Part shown: one piece after another, positions 1 through 10,573 of the stretch
Position numbering within the stretch: position 1 is the stretch's first letter
Layout: each line of letters starts with the position of its first letter
Source: Micractinium sp. NFX-FRZ
Taxonomy: Eukaryota; Chlorophyta; Trebouxiophyceae; Chlorellales; Chlorellaceae
Length of the DNA stretch: 29,217 nt
Assembly (NCBI GenBank): GCA_029339195.1
Contig: JAPTJF010000610.1
Span: 1 to 29,217 of the forward strand
Direction of reading: 5' to 3'
Program-made: the position numbers and the translations under genes
Notes under the pieces: model-generated
The model's input: only the letters and a program-made list of their open reading frames with translations
Told to the model about the DNA's origin: nothing
Database searches by the model: none

Positions 1-187
1 GCAGGCGAGCAGCCCCCTGCTCCCGCCCCCATGCCGCCCGCCCCCGCCCCCCCGCCGCTGCCCCTCCTTCTCCCCTTCCAACGCCATCCCACACTCCCCT
101 CAACCCAACCCTCCCCTCCTCCCTTTCCCCTCCCTCCCCCTCCCTCCCCTCCCTTCACTCCCCACCACCACCACCACCACCCGGAAG

Positions 188-2811
188 ACCATCATGACGA
201 CCATCATGACGATCGCAAGGAGAGGAAGATGCCCGTGCACAAGAAGCCTGTCGTTGTGAAGGTGCACCTGTAGCTACCCTGTGTTGTGCAGGCGGCACCT
301 GTCCATGATGTTGTTTTGGGGTGCCACCTGATTCTTGTGGTATGGGGGTGGCACCTGATCCTGTTGTTGTGGGGGTGGCACCTGTCCTGATGTTGCAAAG
401 GCGGCGGCACCTGTCTTGATGGACACGCTAGGCCCTGTGCGCCAGCGGCTTGCGGGCCATTGGCTACCATTCCCCTGCTGGCTTCCTCAACTGACGCCCT
501 TGGGCTTTGACATTCTTCTGCTCCCTCTTTTGCGCTCCTCCTCTTCTTCTGCTTGTTGTGAAGGTCGTGCCCGTGGAAGTCCCAGTGAAGAAGAAGGAGG
601 TGGTGGTGGTGCCTGTGAAGAAAAAGAAGGTGGTGGTGGTGCCCGTCAAGAAGGAGATTGTTGTCCCTGTCAAGAAGAAGGTCGTGGTGGTGGTGGTGCC
701 CGTTAAGAAGGAGGTGAGCGGGCACGCCTGGGCTGTGCTGTGCTGTGCTGTGCTGTGCTGTGCTGTGCTGGGCTGGGCTGGGCTGTGTCCCAAGGTAGCT
801 AGCCCAGACCGTGCTAGGCAGCAGCAGGCCCAGCCCTGGCTGCTCCGCTCAACCTCTGTGCCTGCCGCTGCCGCCCGGTCTGCTAGGCACCGCGGCGCTA
901 CCACCCTGCCCCCTGCATCTGCCCGCATTCGCCTCACCCCGACCCTCCCCCTTTCCACATGTGCCGCATTCCCTCGCCTCTCCCCGCCCCTCCCCTGCCC
1001 CACAGATCCCGGAGTGCACCGGCATTGTCCTCAAGACCTGCTGCCCCATGCCCATCCAGTACGACCCGTATGGCAAGTGCATCACCGTCTGCAAGGTGAG
1101 GGTGCGGGGGAGAGGAGTGGTCACCTGCAGCGGCTCAGCTGCCAGTGCTCAGCTGCCAGTGGTCTCCAGCTGGGGACTGTTATGCCAGCTGGCAACCTCC
1201 TGCATGGCGAGGGGATCGTGGGAGTGTGGGTTTCGGGGAGGGCCTGTGCTGTCCTGCGGGTTTGGGGTGCCCACTGTGCTTGAATGGTGCCGTGTGCTCA
1301 CCTCCAGTTACTGCAACGTGAGTGGAGCAGGGGTGGGAGAGCTGGGAGGTTCGGGGGCGAGGGAAGCAGGGGGAGTGGGAGGGGAAGTGCAGGTGCTTTG
1401 GGCAGGCGGGGCGGGAGAGACGTGGGAGCAGGCCAGGCGAGGTGGCTCCCCGGTGCCGCTGCTGGCTCGCACATCGTCACCACCTGCATGCCCCTGCATC
1501 AGTGTTGGGCCCCTCTCTCCCGCCCTGCCTACACCTTGGTCCTCCCCCCACAACTATCTTCCTCCCCTCTGCAACATGCGTCCCTCTGCCCTTCTACCGC
1601 AACCCCCCATATCCTCCCTCCCCCCCCCTGCCTCCCCTCCCTCTGCCACCTGCGCCCATCCCTCTACCCCCCGCTGCCCCCTCACCCTTCACCCCTGCCC
1701 CCCGGCTCCCCCAACCTATCCCCTCCTGTACAGATCATCATCAAGACGCCTGATTACTCGTATCCGTGAGTGCCGCGCGGCGCGCACACTGTCGCTGCGC
1801 ACAATGACCCTGCTTCTGCCGAACATGTCATCCCGGCTGCTAAATCAGCGCTGGCCCACTGCCCTATTTGCCCTACTTCAAGGCCTCGTCCCGCCTACTG
1901 CCTGCCTGTAGTTTCTTGTCTGCCTTCTCGCATGCCAGCGTGCTCACCCGGTTTTGTTCACCAATGGCCTACATGCCTGCCGGCCTGCCTGCCAGTGCCT
2001 GCCAGTACATGCCTGCCTGTCCCTTGCCCAATGTCCTACCTGCCTGCCAGTGCCTGCCAGTGCCTGCCTGCCCGCCGGCCCATCGCATGAAGGCTGGCAG
2101 CGATTGTGCCAGCTGAGAACAAGTGCGTCCATGCCTTTTGGCCCCTTCCCGCTTACCAGTCGCCACCTTACCGCTCCCCTGCTTGGCCCGCCCTGCTCTG
2201 CCCCCTGCCTGCAGCATGATGGGCGAGAAGCAGCTCTACATGTCGGACTACCCGCCACCCACCTACACCGACGGGGCGGTGAGTTGTGTGTGTTGGAGGG
2301 GGGTGCTCTGAAGAGGGCAGGGTGGAGAGGAGTCGGGGAGCTGGCTGGTCAGGGGGTCGGATATGGAGGGTGAGGCTGTGCCAGAGGAGCTGGAAGGGAG
2401 GCAGCGTGGGCGATGTGTTGGATGGAGGGAGGCTGGGTGTGCTCAATGTATTGCCAGGGTGATGCACCGCCTGCACAGCGCAGGAAGCACCGCTCCTTAC
2501 CCCTGTTAGTGCGCTGTGATGGCGCCCCACCAGGCATAGCTTGCCTGGGCAGCACTGGGCGTCACCACACACCTCTCCCCTCCTCTCCTACCCTGTCCAT
2601 GGCCCCTGCCGCCCTCCCCCTGCTTGCATCTCTCCCCCCCATATCGCTTCCGGTGCAGGACTTCAAGTGCGTCTGCCCCACCGTGTGCGCCCCCCCGCCG
2701 CCCATGTGCGTGCCATACCCCTGCAAGATGGACATGCCATCCTGCTACGGTGCCAGCGCCGACGCCAGCGCCAGCACCTACGGCGCTGGCGGCATGTATG
2801 GCCGCAAGTGA
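188..2811 (+). CDS. Gene A: secreted Cys-rich tandem paralog, 5' partial, KV-rich centre
   Basis: This is the first visible member of the paralog family; the signal-peptide exons lie left of the window. Exons read as 188-261, 564-713, 1006-1095, 1734-1765, 2215-2278 and 2659-2811 (TGA 2809-2811), with phases matching the complete paralogs. The first exon is His/Asp-rich (HHDDHHDD). The second, 50 residues, is almost only Val, Lys, Pro and Glu, with repeated VPVKK cores. Next come the 30-residue module (IPECTG, then TCCPMP), a short exon without the HPW motif seen in D and E, an exon ending YPPPTYTDG, and a terminal exon with six Cys ending GRK. The acceptors of the first two exons are AAG rather than CAG, so those borders are less certain. 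Function is unknown; an extracellular structural role is inferred from composition and from the signal peptides of the paralogs. Confidence 0.75.
262..430 (+). repeat. Imperfect tandem repeat of GCACCTG-containing units
   Basis: Inside the intron after the first visible exon of gene A, the core GCACCTG (once GCCACCTG) recurs about every 30-50 bp, separated by TGTTGT/GGGGGTG-rich spacers. No coding role is seen. The first core overlaps the donor of the preceding exon, so the repeat probably grew from the exon edge. Confidence 0.55.
731..778 (+). repeat. (TGTGC)n pentanucleotide tract, intron of gene A
   Basis: About eight or nine direct copies of the 5-bp unit TGTGC, grading into GGGCT copies, lie just after the donor of the KV-rich exon. 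The same unit on the same strand is found in introns of genes D and F. Confidence 0.9.
1957..2085 (+). repeat. TGCCTGCCAG minisatellite in intron of gene A
   Basis: Short irregular direct repeats built from CCTGCC, CCAGTGCCTG and close variants fill the intron upstream of the PPPTYTDG exon. They are open in several frames only because of the composition. No splice-bounded exon fits the paralog pattern here. Confidence 0.7.
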
Positions 2812-3028
2812 GTGACGTGGGGCGTTGCCTGCCCGGCAGCGGCCTGCGTAGAGTGTGGCAAGGCGTCGGACGTCTCACGCAGCTCGCGCTGTGCCCGGTT
2901 GGCAGCATGACACGGCAATACCAGAGGCATACCGGTGCCGCACGCACCTGCGTGGTGAGCACTCGCCACACCATGTACAGCCCAAGTCCAGTGTTGATTC
3001 CCCAACACCCCTGACCCCTGCCTGGACC

Positions 3029-3130
3029 CCCAGTTTTTGACCGAACCCAGTTTTGAAGCCACCCCCAGTTTTGAACCCTGCCCCGGCCAATCGCCCCCCT
3101 GGTCTGCCTTGATCTGTCCCAGATGCTCTT
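3029..3130 (+). promoter_or_regulatory. Conserved 3'-flank block (CCAGTTTTGAACCC ... GATCTGTCCC)
   Basis: Similar blocks lie downstream of paralogs D (about 13831-13883), E (about 19081-19167) and F (about 26245-26304). Here the CCAGTTTTGA element is triplicated. The block is probably part of the 3' UTR inherited through gene duplication. Whether it has a role in RNA processing or stability is unknown. Confidence 0.5.
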
Positions 3131-3140
3131 ATAGTGTATG

Positions 3141-3212
3141 ACCCTCAATTGCAGTGTTCCCTCGATTGCACGACCCCTCAATTGCATTATGCCTTCGGTT
3201 GCAAGATCCCTC
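3141..3212 (+). repeat. ATTGCA-containing short tandem repeat, gene A 3' flank
   Basis: About four imperfect copies of a roughly 18-25 bp unit with core CCTCAATTGCA (variants CTCGATTGCA and TTCGGTTGCA). It is AT-richer than its surroundings. Confidence 0.6.
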
Positions 3213-3232
3213 GTGCACCCCCCTCGCCCTCT

Positions 3233-3299
3233 GATCAGCCATGCCTGCCTATCTGACCTCTGATCACCTCACCTGATCAGCCATGCCTGCCTATCTGTT
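3233..3299 (+). repeat. 43-bp spaced direct duplication
   Basis: The segment TGATCAGCCATGCCTGCC plus TATCTG occurs at 3233-3256 and again at 3276-3299, an exact direct duplication in the putative 3' UTR of gene A. Confidence 0.8.
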
Positions 3300-3337
3300 G
3301 TATGCACTTGTCATGCGCTCATGATCGTCAGCAGCTT

Positions 3338-3342
3338 TGTAA
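3338..3342 (+). terminator. TGTAA poly(A) signal, gene A (putative)
   Basis: TGTAA is the usual green-algal polyadenylation signal. This copy lies about 530 nt after the gene A stop codon, distal to the conserved 3' block. Assignment to gene A rests on position only. Confidence 0.45.
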
Positions 3343-3937
3343 TGTATGGCATGTACATGCCAGCATGGGAACTGAGGATGATCTCCTCTCAACCGCGGCG
3401 GCCGCGTCGACGGTGACAGCAGGCACAGCAGCGACAGCAGAGACAGAAGCGGCGGCGCCAAAGGCACCCTCTGATCGGCCCGATTCGTGCTCCACAGAGT
3501 GAGACGCCCTCCAACATCCTGCAGGGCAGCGTGCACGCAGCGTCCGACGCACGCACAGCATCTGCTCCCTCTGGAGGCCTCGTCAACATTCCTCGCCTCA
3601 GTGCTGCAGCCAAACACTGGCCTTTGTCTGTGCTGGCCACAGGCGCTGTGCCTCCCCGACTCCCGCGGCTGCCCCGCAGTTGCTCTCGTGCGGACTGCGC
3701 GCGAGCAGCCATCTGGGGCCTCGGACTGATCGGTGAGGCGCGAAAGGGCAGCCCGAAAGGGCACTGCGGCAGTGCCGTGGCATCCATGAGGCGGTGCGGC
3801 CTGAACAGCGCTCCTGGCGGCGCCACCAGCGGCGGCAGCACAGCTTTGCGGGATGTGCAGCATGCGGCCGGCGGGCGAGAAGGGATGCCGTCTTACTGCC
3901 TGTTCTTAATTTCATCCGGCTGCCCTCTTGCAGCCTC

Positions 3938-6900
3938 ATGAACCGTCGGCGGTTTAGGACAGCCGCTGCCGGTCGCCACAAGCGCAGCCTGCTCCTGCAA
4001 GCGGGCGTCTTCTGCCTGCTGCTGCTGGCTGTGGTGCTGATTAATTTGCTTCGAGGCGGCCGGCAGAGGCAAAGGGAAGCAGGTGCGGGCGCCAGTCGCA
4101 AGTAGTCCAGCAGCGGAATGCCTTAAAAGGAGGTCCAGCACCAGAGGGATGATGGGGTACTGACAGGAGCAGGTGTGGGCATGCCTGGAACGGGAGGGGT
4201 TTGGGCAGAATGGTGCAAGCGGGGCAGGCTCAGTAGTCAGGAAGTCCAGCGGGCATGGCATCTTGCAGCCCGGCATGCTGTATGCCAGCAGAGGCAGGCT
4301 GGCCGGCATCTGCGTCTGCCCTTCCCCTCTGCTGACAACCATCTTCAACTGCTGCTGGCCTGCAGAGAGCGGCAGCACAACCCATGCCGTGCCGGCCTCG
4401 GTGCCTGCTGACCCGCTGGGGCCCTATGCCAGCCTGGCAAGTGCTTTGCGGGATGCAGAGAAGGCAAGTGCCCCCCTGGCGGCGGTACTGCCCCGCAAGA
4501 ACCTGCAAACACATGGCGTGAAGGCTGGAGATGCAATGCGCCCAGTGCACCTGCCTTGCCCACCACCCGTGTGTTGTGCCGGCTGAAAGAGCCAGCCTGC
4601 ACCCCTGGTGTAGGGAACCGAGCCAGCTCAACTGACGGCATGCGCTGACACTTGGTCCATTCTTGCATGTCCACTCAGTGTACCATGATCCATACACATC
4701 ACAAAACTAACGATGTTTAAGTTTGTTTGCTCGCTCCCTCAAGTGTGAAGGATGCTAACGCAAGGACCGGTGATCAGGACCAGGCAGCCCATCCGTCCAC
4801 CAGCCTCAACAAGTACCACGTCGTCTGCACAGTGGGGGATGGCACCTCCAATGAGTGGCAGGCCCGCGTGGTGAGTGCAGGGCAGGGCTGGGCAGATGGG
4901 CGGGGGTGGGGGTGGGGGTGGGTGGGTGGGGGGGGCGGCAGGGGGGAACGTGTTGTTGCATGAGGAGGGGTGGGCAAGGTGTGGTGGTAGTCATTCAGCG
5001 AATCACAGCCCGACCATTCCTGCTTGCCCAACCGCCCCCGGTTTAGTCGTACTACTGGTACAAGAAAGCAAAGGAACAATGCGAGCGCGACTTTGGCGCC
5101 GCCTGCCCGATGGGAGGCTACACCCGCCTGCTGCACAGGTGAGGGAGGGAGAGCAGCGGGCACGGTCGCGTACGGCTGGGGACAGCCAGCCTCCTGGATG
5201 CACCAAGCGACCTCGGCGCTTGCGTGCCCTGCCCTGCCTCCCAGTGTCCCTGCCTGCGCCTCCGTAACCCCGCTTACTGTGCTCTGCTGTGCCCCCTCAT
5301 CTCCCCACACCCCTCCGCCCCCTGCGCAGCGGCAAGCCAGATGACTGGATGCAAGAAATCCCAACCGTGCTGGTGGACCCCCTACCACCAGAGTATCAGA
5401 CCGTTGCCCGGGTGAGCTGCACGGGTGGGGTGTTGGAGGGCGCTTGGAGAGCCCCAGACAGTCGGGCAGGCAGCGAGGAGCCACATATGCTGATGACCTG
5501 GCTGCTGGTGTGGGCGAAGGGCTCCGGATCTGCCCGAGATACGATGAACTCTGCTCCCGTCACTGGTGTATTCGTGTCAGCTTCTCACTTCACTGTTCTT
5601 TACTTCTCTGGACGCCGTGCTCACCAGCGACGATGCGTGCATCCCATGCCAAATGTCTGGCAGGGCTGGATGGTGCTTGCCCGCTCCTTTGCCTTGAAGC
5701 AATGGGTGGAGAGGCACATGCACACCATCCCAGGTGGGCCAGGGCACTGCCGGGGTGGAGGCAGCCACGCATGGTGGTTGCTTGCAGCGGAAGGCTCAGC
5801 CACGCGCAGCGAGATGCCGGCGTGCGCCGCTGGCACAGCTGGGCAAGGACTGGGCTGCCAGTGGCGCGGCCAAACCGCCACTGAGGCACCTGCTGCGAAA
5901 CAGGTCCACCTGCCTGTATTGTGTGCCTGGCCATCAATGGCATTCGCACCCGCGTCACAATGCCACCTTGCGCCCCGCCTGCAGAGAGCTATGTGTGGAT
6001 GGGGGAGCCCGACCAGATCTTCCTGCGGGCGCCGCCGCTATGGGCCACCCCAGAGAGGTGCGCCGGGTGTGCAACTTGCTTGAAGCAGCTAAGGCACGTG
6101 CCTGCTGCGCCGCCGTGCAGCCGCCCTCTTGCCAATGTGCCAGCACCTGCCCTGCACAGCGCCCTGCCAGCAGCTTGAGTGGCCTGCCGGCCCACCACTG
6201 CCTGCATCATGACCTGTCATCCTGCCCCCCACCCCTGCCTCTCGCCCCTGCCTTTCACCCAGCCTGCCTCTCACCTTGCCCACCCCCCTCCCAGGCCTGC
6301 TGGCTACCAGTTCAGCTACATGGACGCTTCGAGGGTAGCGCACACTCTGCAGCGCTTTGCCCCCAGGCAGGTGCCCACAGACGCCATCCTCCATGTCGGT
6401 GAGCTTAGTTTAGAGGCCCACCGGATGACAGCCTGGCACGGAGTGGCTGCCCCAAGCGGTGCAGCAGGCGGCCTGCGGATGACAGCGTGGCAGCCCCAGG
6501 CGGTGCAGCAGGCAGCTTCGTGGAAGAGTCTGCCACAGCAGCTTGCCCCGTGCCAGGTTGCACGCCCTGCATGCTGGGGCACGCCAGGCAGTGAGGTGCT
6601 GACCTGCAGCTGCCTCGTAAGCATGCTGCATTCAGCAGCCCAGCGTGTTCCTGTGCTGTCGCTCCCTCCTGTGCCCGCCTTTTCTGGCCCTCTACCCACT
6701 CGAAATACAACAACCAGCTGGCTTCTATGGCTGGAACCTGGTTCAACCTCACCCCCCCCCCCTGTTCCTGTGCTGCCTCTGAACTCCCGCTGCCCTGCCC
6801 CCCTTCCCCCGCTCCCTGTGCAGGCAACAGCCCCTCCCAAATTCACAAGGGCCAGCTGGATTCCATAGTCGGCACTTGGTTCAACCTGACCCTGGCGATG

Positions 6901-8215
6901 AGAAATGACACGGAAGCAGCTGAGCAGCTGGGTTGGATCCTGGACATGTGAGAACGACAGGGTGCCACCTGGCAGTGCCTCTTGGGCTCCCTGCCTGCCT
7001 GGCGGGGCCCCGCATGCTGCATGTACGCTTGCTTTGTCGACAGGCATGCCGCATAGCATCTGGCAGCCCCATCAACCTCAAATTCTCTGCAAAGAGAGCA
7101 GGACTGAATGGCTGTGTGCAATATGAACAGCTCTGGCACTCGTGTCCCGCACCCCTCCACGCAGGTACTCTTACAGCCTGGCCTCTGCCATCGCCCTGGA
7201 ACAGCCCATCCTGCACTCCCTCCACCCCGAAATGCAGCTGCAGCCGCCCTACCACTCCTCGCGTCTTGCCGAGGTGACACGAGGCAGGCCGCGTTTCCAG
7301 GCTGCTTTGCCAGGCTTGCTTAGTGTGGCACCTGCTCTGCGCCGCTGCCGGTCGACAAGGGTCGCCCGCACTGTGTCAGTGGTACAGTGGGTGCATCATG
7401 TCGATGTGCCTCTGGGGTGCATCATGCAGTGCAGTGCCTGGCCACCACCCTACCGCTCCCCTCATCCCTGCCCCTCCCGAGAGTGCAGAACGGCGAGCCA
7501 GCGCACATGATACACTACACCTATGGGAGCGCCTGCAACGAGAAGGGGCAATGGGAGGCCTCCAACACAGGGGCCTGGGTGTGGGACAAGCGCATGTGGA
7601 CGGTGCGTGGGTCGTGGGAGGGCGCTGTTACCAGGGAGCTGCTGTGCCGCTCCATGCAGTGGCCAGCATTCTGTGCATCCATGCAGCAGCATGGGCAGCA
7701 GGCTCAGCACAGGCGTGTGAGCGTGCTGAGCCAGGCACACTGGCAGCACTGCCACCAGCATGTGATTTTCCACGGTCCAGCACGCATGTCCATTCATGCA
7801 CCCTGCCTCACCCTGCTGCCCCATGCTGCAGACGAGCTACCCCCCACGCAACTACCCGCTGCCTCCCGAAAGCTGCCCCAAGCATGACGTGTTGAGCGAG
7901 CTCGTGAGGTGCGCACAGGCGGTACAATACAATGACACGTGCACAATTGTGTGTGCTAGCCAAGCAGGAATGTGACGTCAACATCAAGAGTCCGGCGGGC
8001 CTCCATTTCCCTGCCGCCTCTGCCGCCTCTGCTGCCGCTGCAGGCGCGTGAATGAGGCGGCAGACCACCTGCCCCGCTGGGGGGAGCTGGAAGGGCACCT
8101 GCCAGAGTGGCAGCAGCAGCAGGAGCAGCAGCAGCAGCAGCAGCAGCAGCGCAGTCCAGCTCGGCAAGCGCAGCTGAGCAGTGACCCAGCGACATGGATA
8201 CTGTTGAAGCCATGA
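3938..8215 (+). CDS. HPAT: Gene B: hydroxyproline O-arabinosyltransferase (HPAT/RDN1-like, GT95)
   Basis: This is a Golgi type II glycosyltransferase that transfers arabinose to hydroxyproline of secreted proteins. Exons: 3938-4082, 4366-4517 (end uncertain), 4751 or 4778-4870, 5047-5138, 5330-5411, 5664-5733, 5985-6057, 6295-6398, 6824-6947, 7165-7273, 7489-7602, 7832-7908, 8044-8215, giving about 470 residues. A basic N-terminus is followed by one membrane anchor (about residues 17-38) and a short stalk. The catalytic domain shows family landmarks in order: NKYHVVCTVGDG, YYWYKK, GGYTRLLHSGKPD, EIPTVLVDPLP, the GEPDQIF metal/sugar-nucleotide motif, GNSPSQIHK, TWFNLTLAM, LGWILDMYSYSLASA, LQPPY, HMIHYTYG, W.WDKR, PPRNYPLPPE and VNEAADHLP. 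An extra C-terminal tail carries a CAG-encoded polyglutamine run. The weak point is the exon 2 donor and exon 3 acceptor in the poorly conserved stalk. The close relative SERGT (GT96) is the main alternative, but the motifs fit HPAT better. Confidence 0.92.
6400..6530 (+). repeat. About 51-bp tandem duplication in HPAT intron 8
   Basis: Two copies of a segment containing GGATGACAGC, GTGGC, CCCCA and GCGGTGCAGCAGGC lie in direct tandem. The copies differ at a few positions. No splice role is evident. Confidence 0.65.
6710..6755 (+). pseudogene. Relic partial copy of HPAT exon 9
   Basis: This intronic stretch reads QLASMAGTWFNLT. It matches QLDSIVGTWFNLT of the intact exon 138 bp downstream (about 6852-6893). 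The match covers only the middle of the exon and runs into a C tract with no donor. It is therefore a decayed partial duplication, not an alternative exon. Confidence 0.75.
8116..8155 (+). repeat. CAG/GCA polyglutamine tract in HPAT last exon
   Basis: Near-pure CAG codons with one GAG interruption encode four Gln, one Glu and eight Gln near the C-terminus of gene B. Land-plant HPATs normally end near the preceding VNEA..PxW segment, so this tail is probably dispensable. Confidence 0.85.
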
Positions 8216-8278
8216 GCTCGAGCATCTGCAGGGGATGGCAGGCTGTGGGCACTTGAGGGCTGGGATGTTCTGTCTGCA

Positions 8279-8338
8279 TGTAAAGGCTGAAAGCGATGCC
8301 CCTGTACCTCTATGTGTGAAGCCTTCTTACTTGTGTAA
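8279..8338 (+). terminator. TGTAA poly(A) signals of gene B
   Basis: TGTAA occurs at 8279-8283 and 8334-8338, which is 64 and 119 nt after the HPAT stop. Either could direct cleavage before the start of gene C at 8508, leaving a very compact 292-bp intergenic space. Confidence 0.65.
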
Positions 8339-8507
8339 CTCAAAGCCGCCATGGGACGTGAGCCCAGCAGCTCAGTGCTGAGATGAGAGAGATGTGAATT
8401 GGCGGCGGTGCGCCCGCCGCGCCCGCCTGGCGGCCTACAATGCAACCTGGAGTTGGGCGTCTCGGCCTTCCCTCGTCAGCTGGAGAGGTTGCACAAGTGG
8501 TGCGAGG

Positions 8508-9997
8508 ATGTTTTTGATGCGCACAGGGCGCACGGCAGCCGCCTCGGCAGCTCTGTGGACTGCGCTGGCGCTGGCCTGCGTACTGCACAGCGGTGAGGAA
8601 ATCGCGATCTTCTGCGAGCTGCCGAGCTGCTGCAAGGCGCGGGTCGGAGGCGTCCGTGCGAGCTCTGCGGCTGCATGCCCGCTTGGTCTACCCTGGTCCT
8701 GCACTGCAGCGCGGGCGCAGGACTGCTTGGCGCCGCTGGCGCTCGGCACGCCCGAGCTGGCGACCATCGCGGCAGCTGGCATCGTGAGCAACCCAGCAGG
8801 ACTGTGTTTACAGGCCAGTAATGTGCACGTGATGTGACTCCAATTTCTGACATGTGCTGATGACCCGCCAGTGTGCTCGGGGCAGCACACATCCGTTGCA
8901 CCAATCGCTGCCTCCTCTGCTGCCGCCCCCCCGCCAGGCGACGGGCCTGCTGGCCTCCCCGCCCCCTGCGCCCTTCACTTTCTTCGCCCCGACTAACGAC
9001 GCTTTCAAGCGGGCAGCCGAGGCACTCAATGTGACATCCACAGAGCTTCTGGGCGATAAAGAGTCTCTGCTCCCGGTGTGATAGGCACCCAGGATGTAGC
9101 AGGGAAGAGTGTATAGCTGCCGCCAGTGCAGTACCCCGGTGCATGGCTGCCATGGGCAGGGTGCCTCCTCCACTTCCCAGCGACCTCCCACCGTGCCCCC
9201 TCCTCTTCTCGCCCCCTGCCAGATCCTCCGTTACCACTTTGTTCCAGGCACCTGGATGGCTGATCAGCTGACAGACGGTTTGGAGCTGAGCACAATTCTG
9301 GAAGGAGAGACCCTCCGGGTGGGTGAAACCCTGGGTGAGAGCAGAGGTCGGGCGCAGACAATGCACTGCCAGCTGCTGCTCGCCCTCAGCTCCGGAGCAC
9401 GTTGAGCGGGGGGTACACTGGCGCCTTTATCTCTTCGCTGCGCCCTGCTGATCAGCTCCTGAAAAGCCAATGCCAGAGGACTGGCGGGTCATGTCAGAGC
9501 TGTGATGCATCAATGCCAACAGTGCTGGATGTTTGCTGGCGCCTCATCCAATGTATCACAGCCCCTGGCCCTGCCCACCCCCTCTGCGAAGGTGGAACGT
9601 GAAGAGGGTGGCAGCATCTTCCTGGTGCCAAGCAGCCCTGACGGCCAACCCGCTCGGATTGTGTCTGCTGATCTGCGGGCGCCCGACTGCCCCAACTTGG
9701 TGCACATTGTCGATCAGGCAAGCCTGAGCTTCTCAGCAGTCACAGCAGCATGGCACAGCCTGGTGCCGCCTGGCTTTAACTTGCCAAGCATCGGATGCGG
9801 AACACCCAGTTTTACAGGGGGATAGCATGTTTGTGTATATGTGCTGCAAGGTAGTACGGATGCGACAGTACTCTGCTGGCTGTGGATGACTGGTGGTTCA
9901 GCACCATGGGGCGACTGCCTTGCTGACCCACCTTGCGCACCGTCCCTACTATCCCCACCACACGTGGCAGGTGCTGCTGCCATCAGAGACAGCGTGA
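8508..9997 (+). CDS. Gene C: small secreted single-domain fasciclin (FAS1) protein
   Basis: Exons: 8508-8592, 8710-8783, 8938-9075, 9223-9318, 9592-9717 and 9971-9997, 181 residues. The N-terminus is a signal peptide (about residues 1-28, ALWTALALACVL core). The FAS1 domain has all its marks: TPELATIAAAG, the H1 motif FTFFAPTNDAF, the YH motif ILRYHFVPG, and the H2 motif NLVHIVDQ-VLLP. FAS1 domains act in adhesion and in wall glycoproteins. The H2 motif is complete only if the last intron (9718-9970) uses a GC donor (CAG then GCAAGC). Reading through it instead gives an unrelated tail to a stop at 9823-9825. The exon 5 acceptor is AAG. The second Met, at 8517, is an alternative start. An upstream in-frame ATG at 8394 would bury the signal peptide and is less likely. 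One N-glycosylation sequon (NVT) is present. Confidence 0.88.
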
Positions 9998-10573
9998 CTC
10001 TTCGAAGGAGGCAATGTGCCAGGACGACACGGAAGAGAAAGGGCGCCAAACCATTCATGGTTGGAGCAGCATGGCGAGCCTGAGCGGCAGCGAGCCACAG
10101 CAGGCACAGCAGGAAGGTCAGCGGGCACCCTATCTGAGACCAACTTCCAAAGGGAAGCCCCCCTGTTCTGCAGCTCTGTTTAACCGGCTGAATGCACATG
10201 CACATATGACATCAGACCATTGCTGCACTCATTGAACGGCACACTGCTATGTAAACATGTAAGTATGCCGTGTTGCTGCGGGCACCTCCGTGCTGGCTGC
10301 TTGGCTTGCGGCTGTACTGCATCACAAATGGTAGAGCTCAAAGTTGACAAGTAGGGCGTGGCCCGAAAGTCCTTTTGGGCAGTAAAGAGTTTCCCTACAA
10401 GCAAGTGCAAAGGGGAACCTGCCCGCACGGCCTGCACGTGGTCCCGCCCCACGCCAAGCGCGCTGAGCCCAGGCGGGCCCTCCACAGGCTCCCCTCAATG
10501 AAGGAGCCACACCCTCACCTGGTGCTCCCTCCTCTCTTGCAGCCCAGGGCGTCTTTGACAACGACCAAGCATC
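9998..10573 (+). other. Gene C 3' UTR and gene D upstream region
   Basis: No extra gene is supported. TGTAA occurs at 10250-10254 and 10259-10263 and is the likely poly(A) signal for gene C. The remaining 310 bp should carry the gene D promoter and 5' UTR. A pyrimidine tract ending TTGCAG at about 10542 could be a 5' UTR intron acceptor. Confidence 0.55.
10250..10263 (+). terminator. Twin TGTAA poly(A) signals, gene C
   Basis: Two TGTAA pentamers 9 nt apart lie about 250 nt after the FAS1 stop codon. They are the only such motifs seen between genes C and D. Confidence 0.65.

Larger units (their letters stand above)
2812..3937 (+). other. Gene A 3' flank and gene A-B intergenic region
   Basis: No further gene is seen. 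The first 530 bp look like the 3' UTR of A. They hold three CCAGTTTTGA-like copies (3029-3080), a GATCTGTCCC block at 3111-3120, runs of a CCTCAATTGCA-type repeat, a duplicated TGATCAGCCATGCCTGCC segment and a TGTAA poly(A) signal near 3338. The remainder should hold the promoter and 5' UTR of gene B. The tract CTGCCCTCTTGCAG ends just before the gene B start codon, so a 5' UTR intron is possible. Open frames here, on either strand, have no recognisable domain. Confidence 0.6.

Noticed and set aside
1..187. Pro-rich open frame at the left end
   Set aside because: It is a C-rich intron tract before the first visible exon of gene A. The Pro-rich reading reflects composition.
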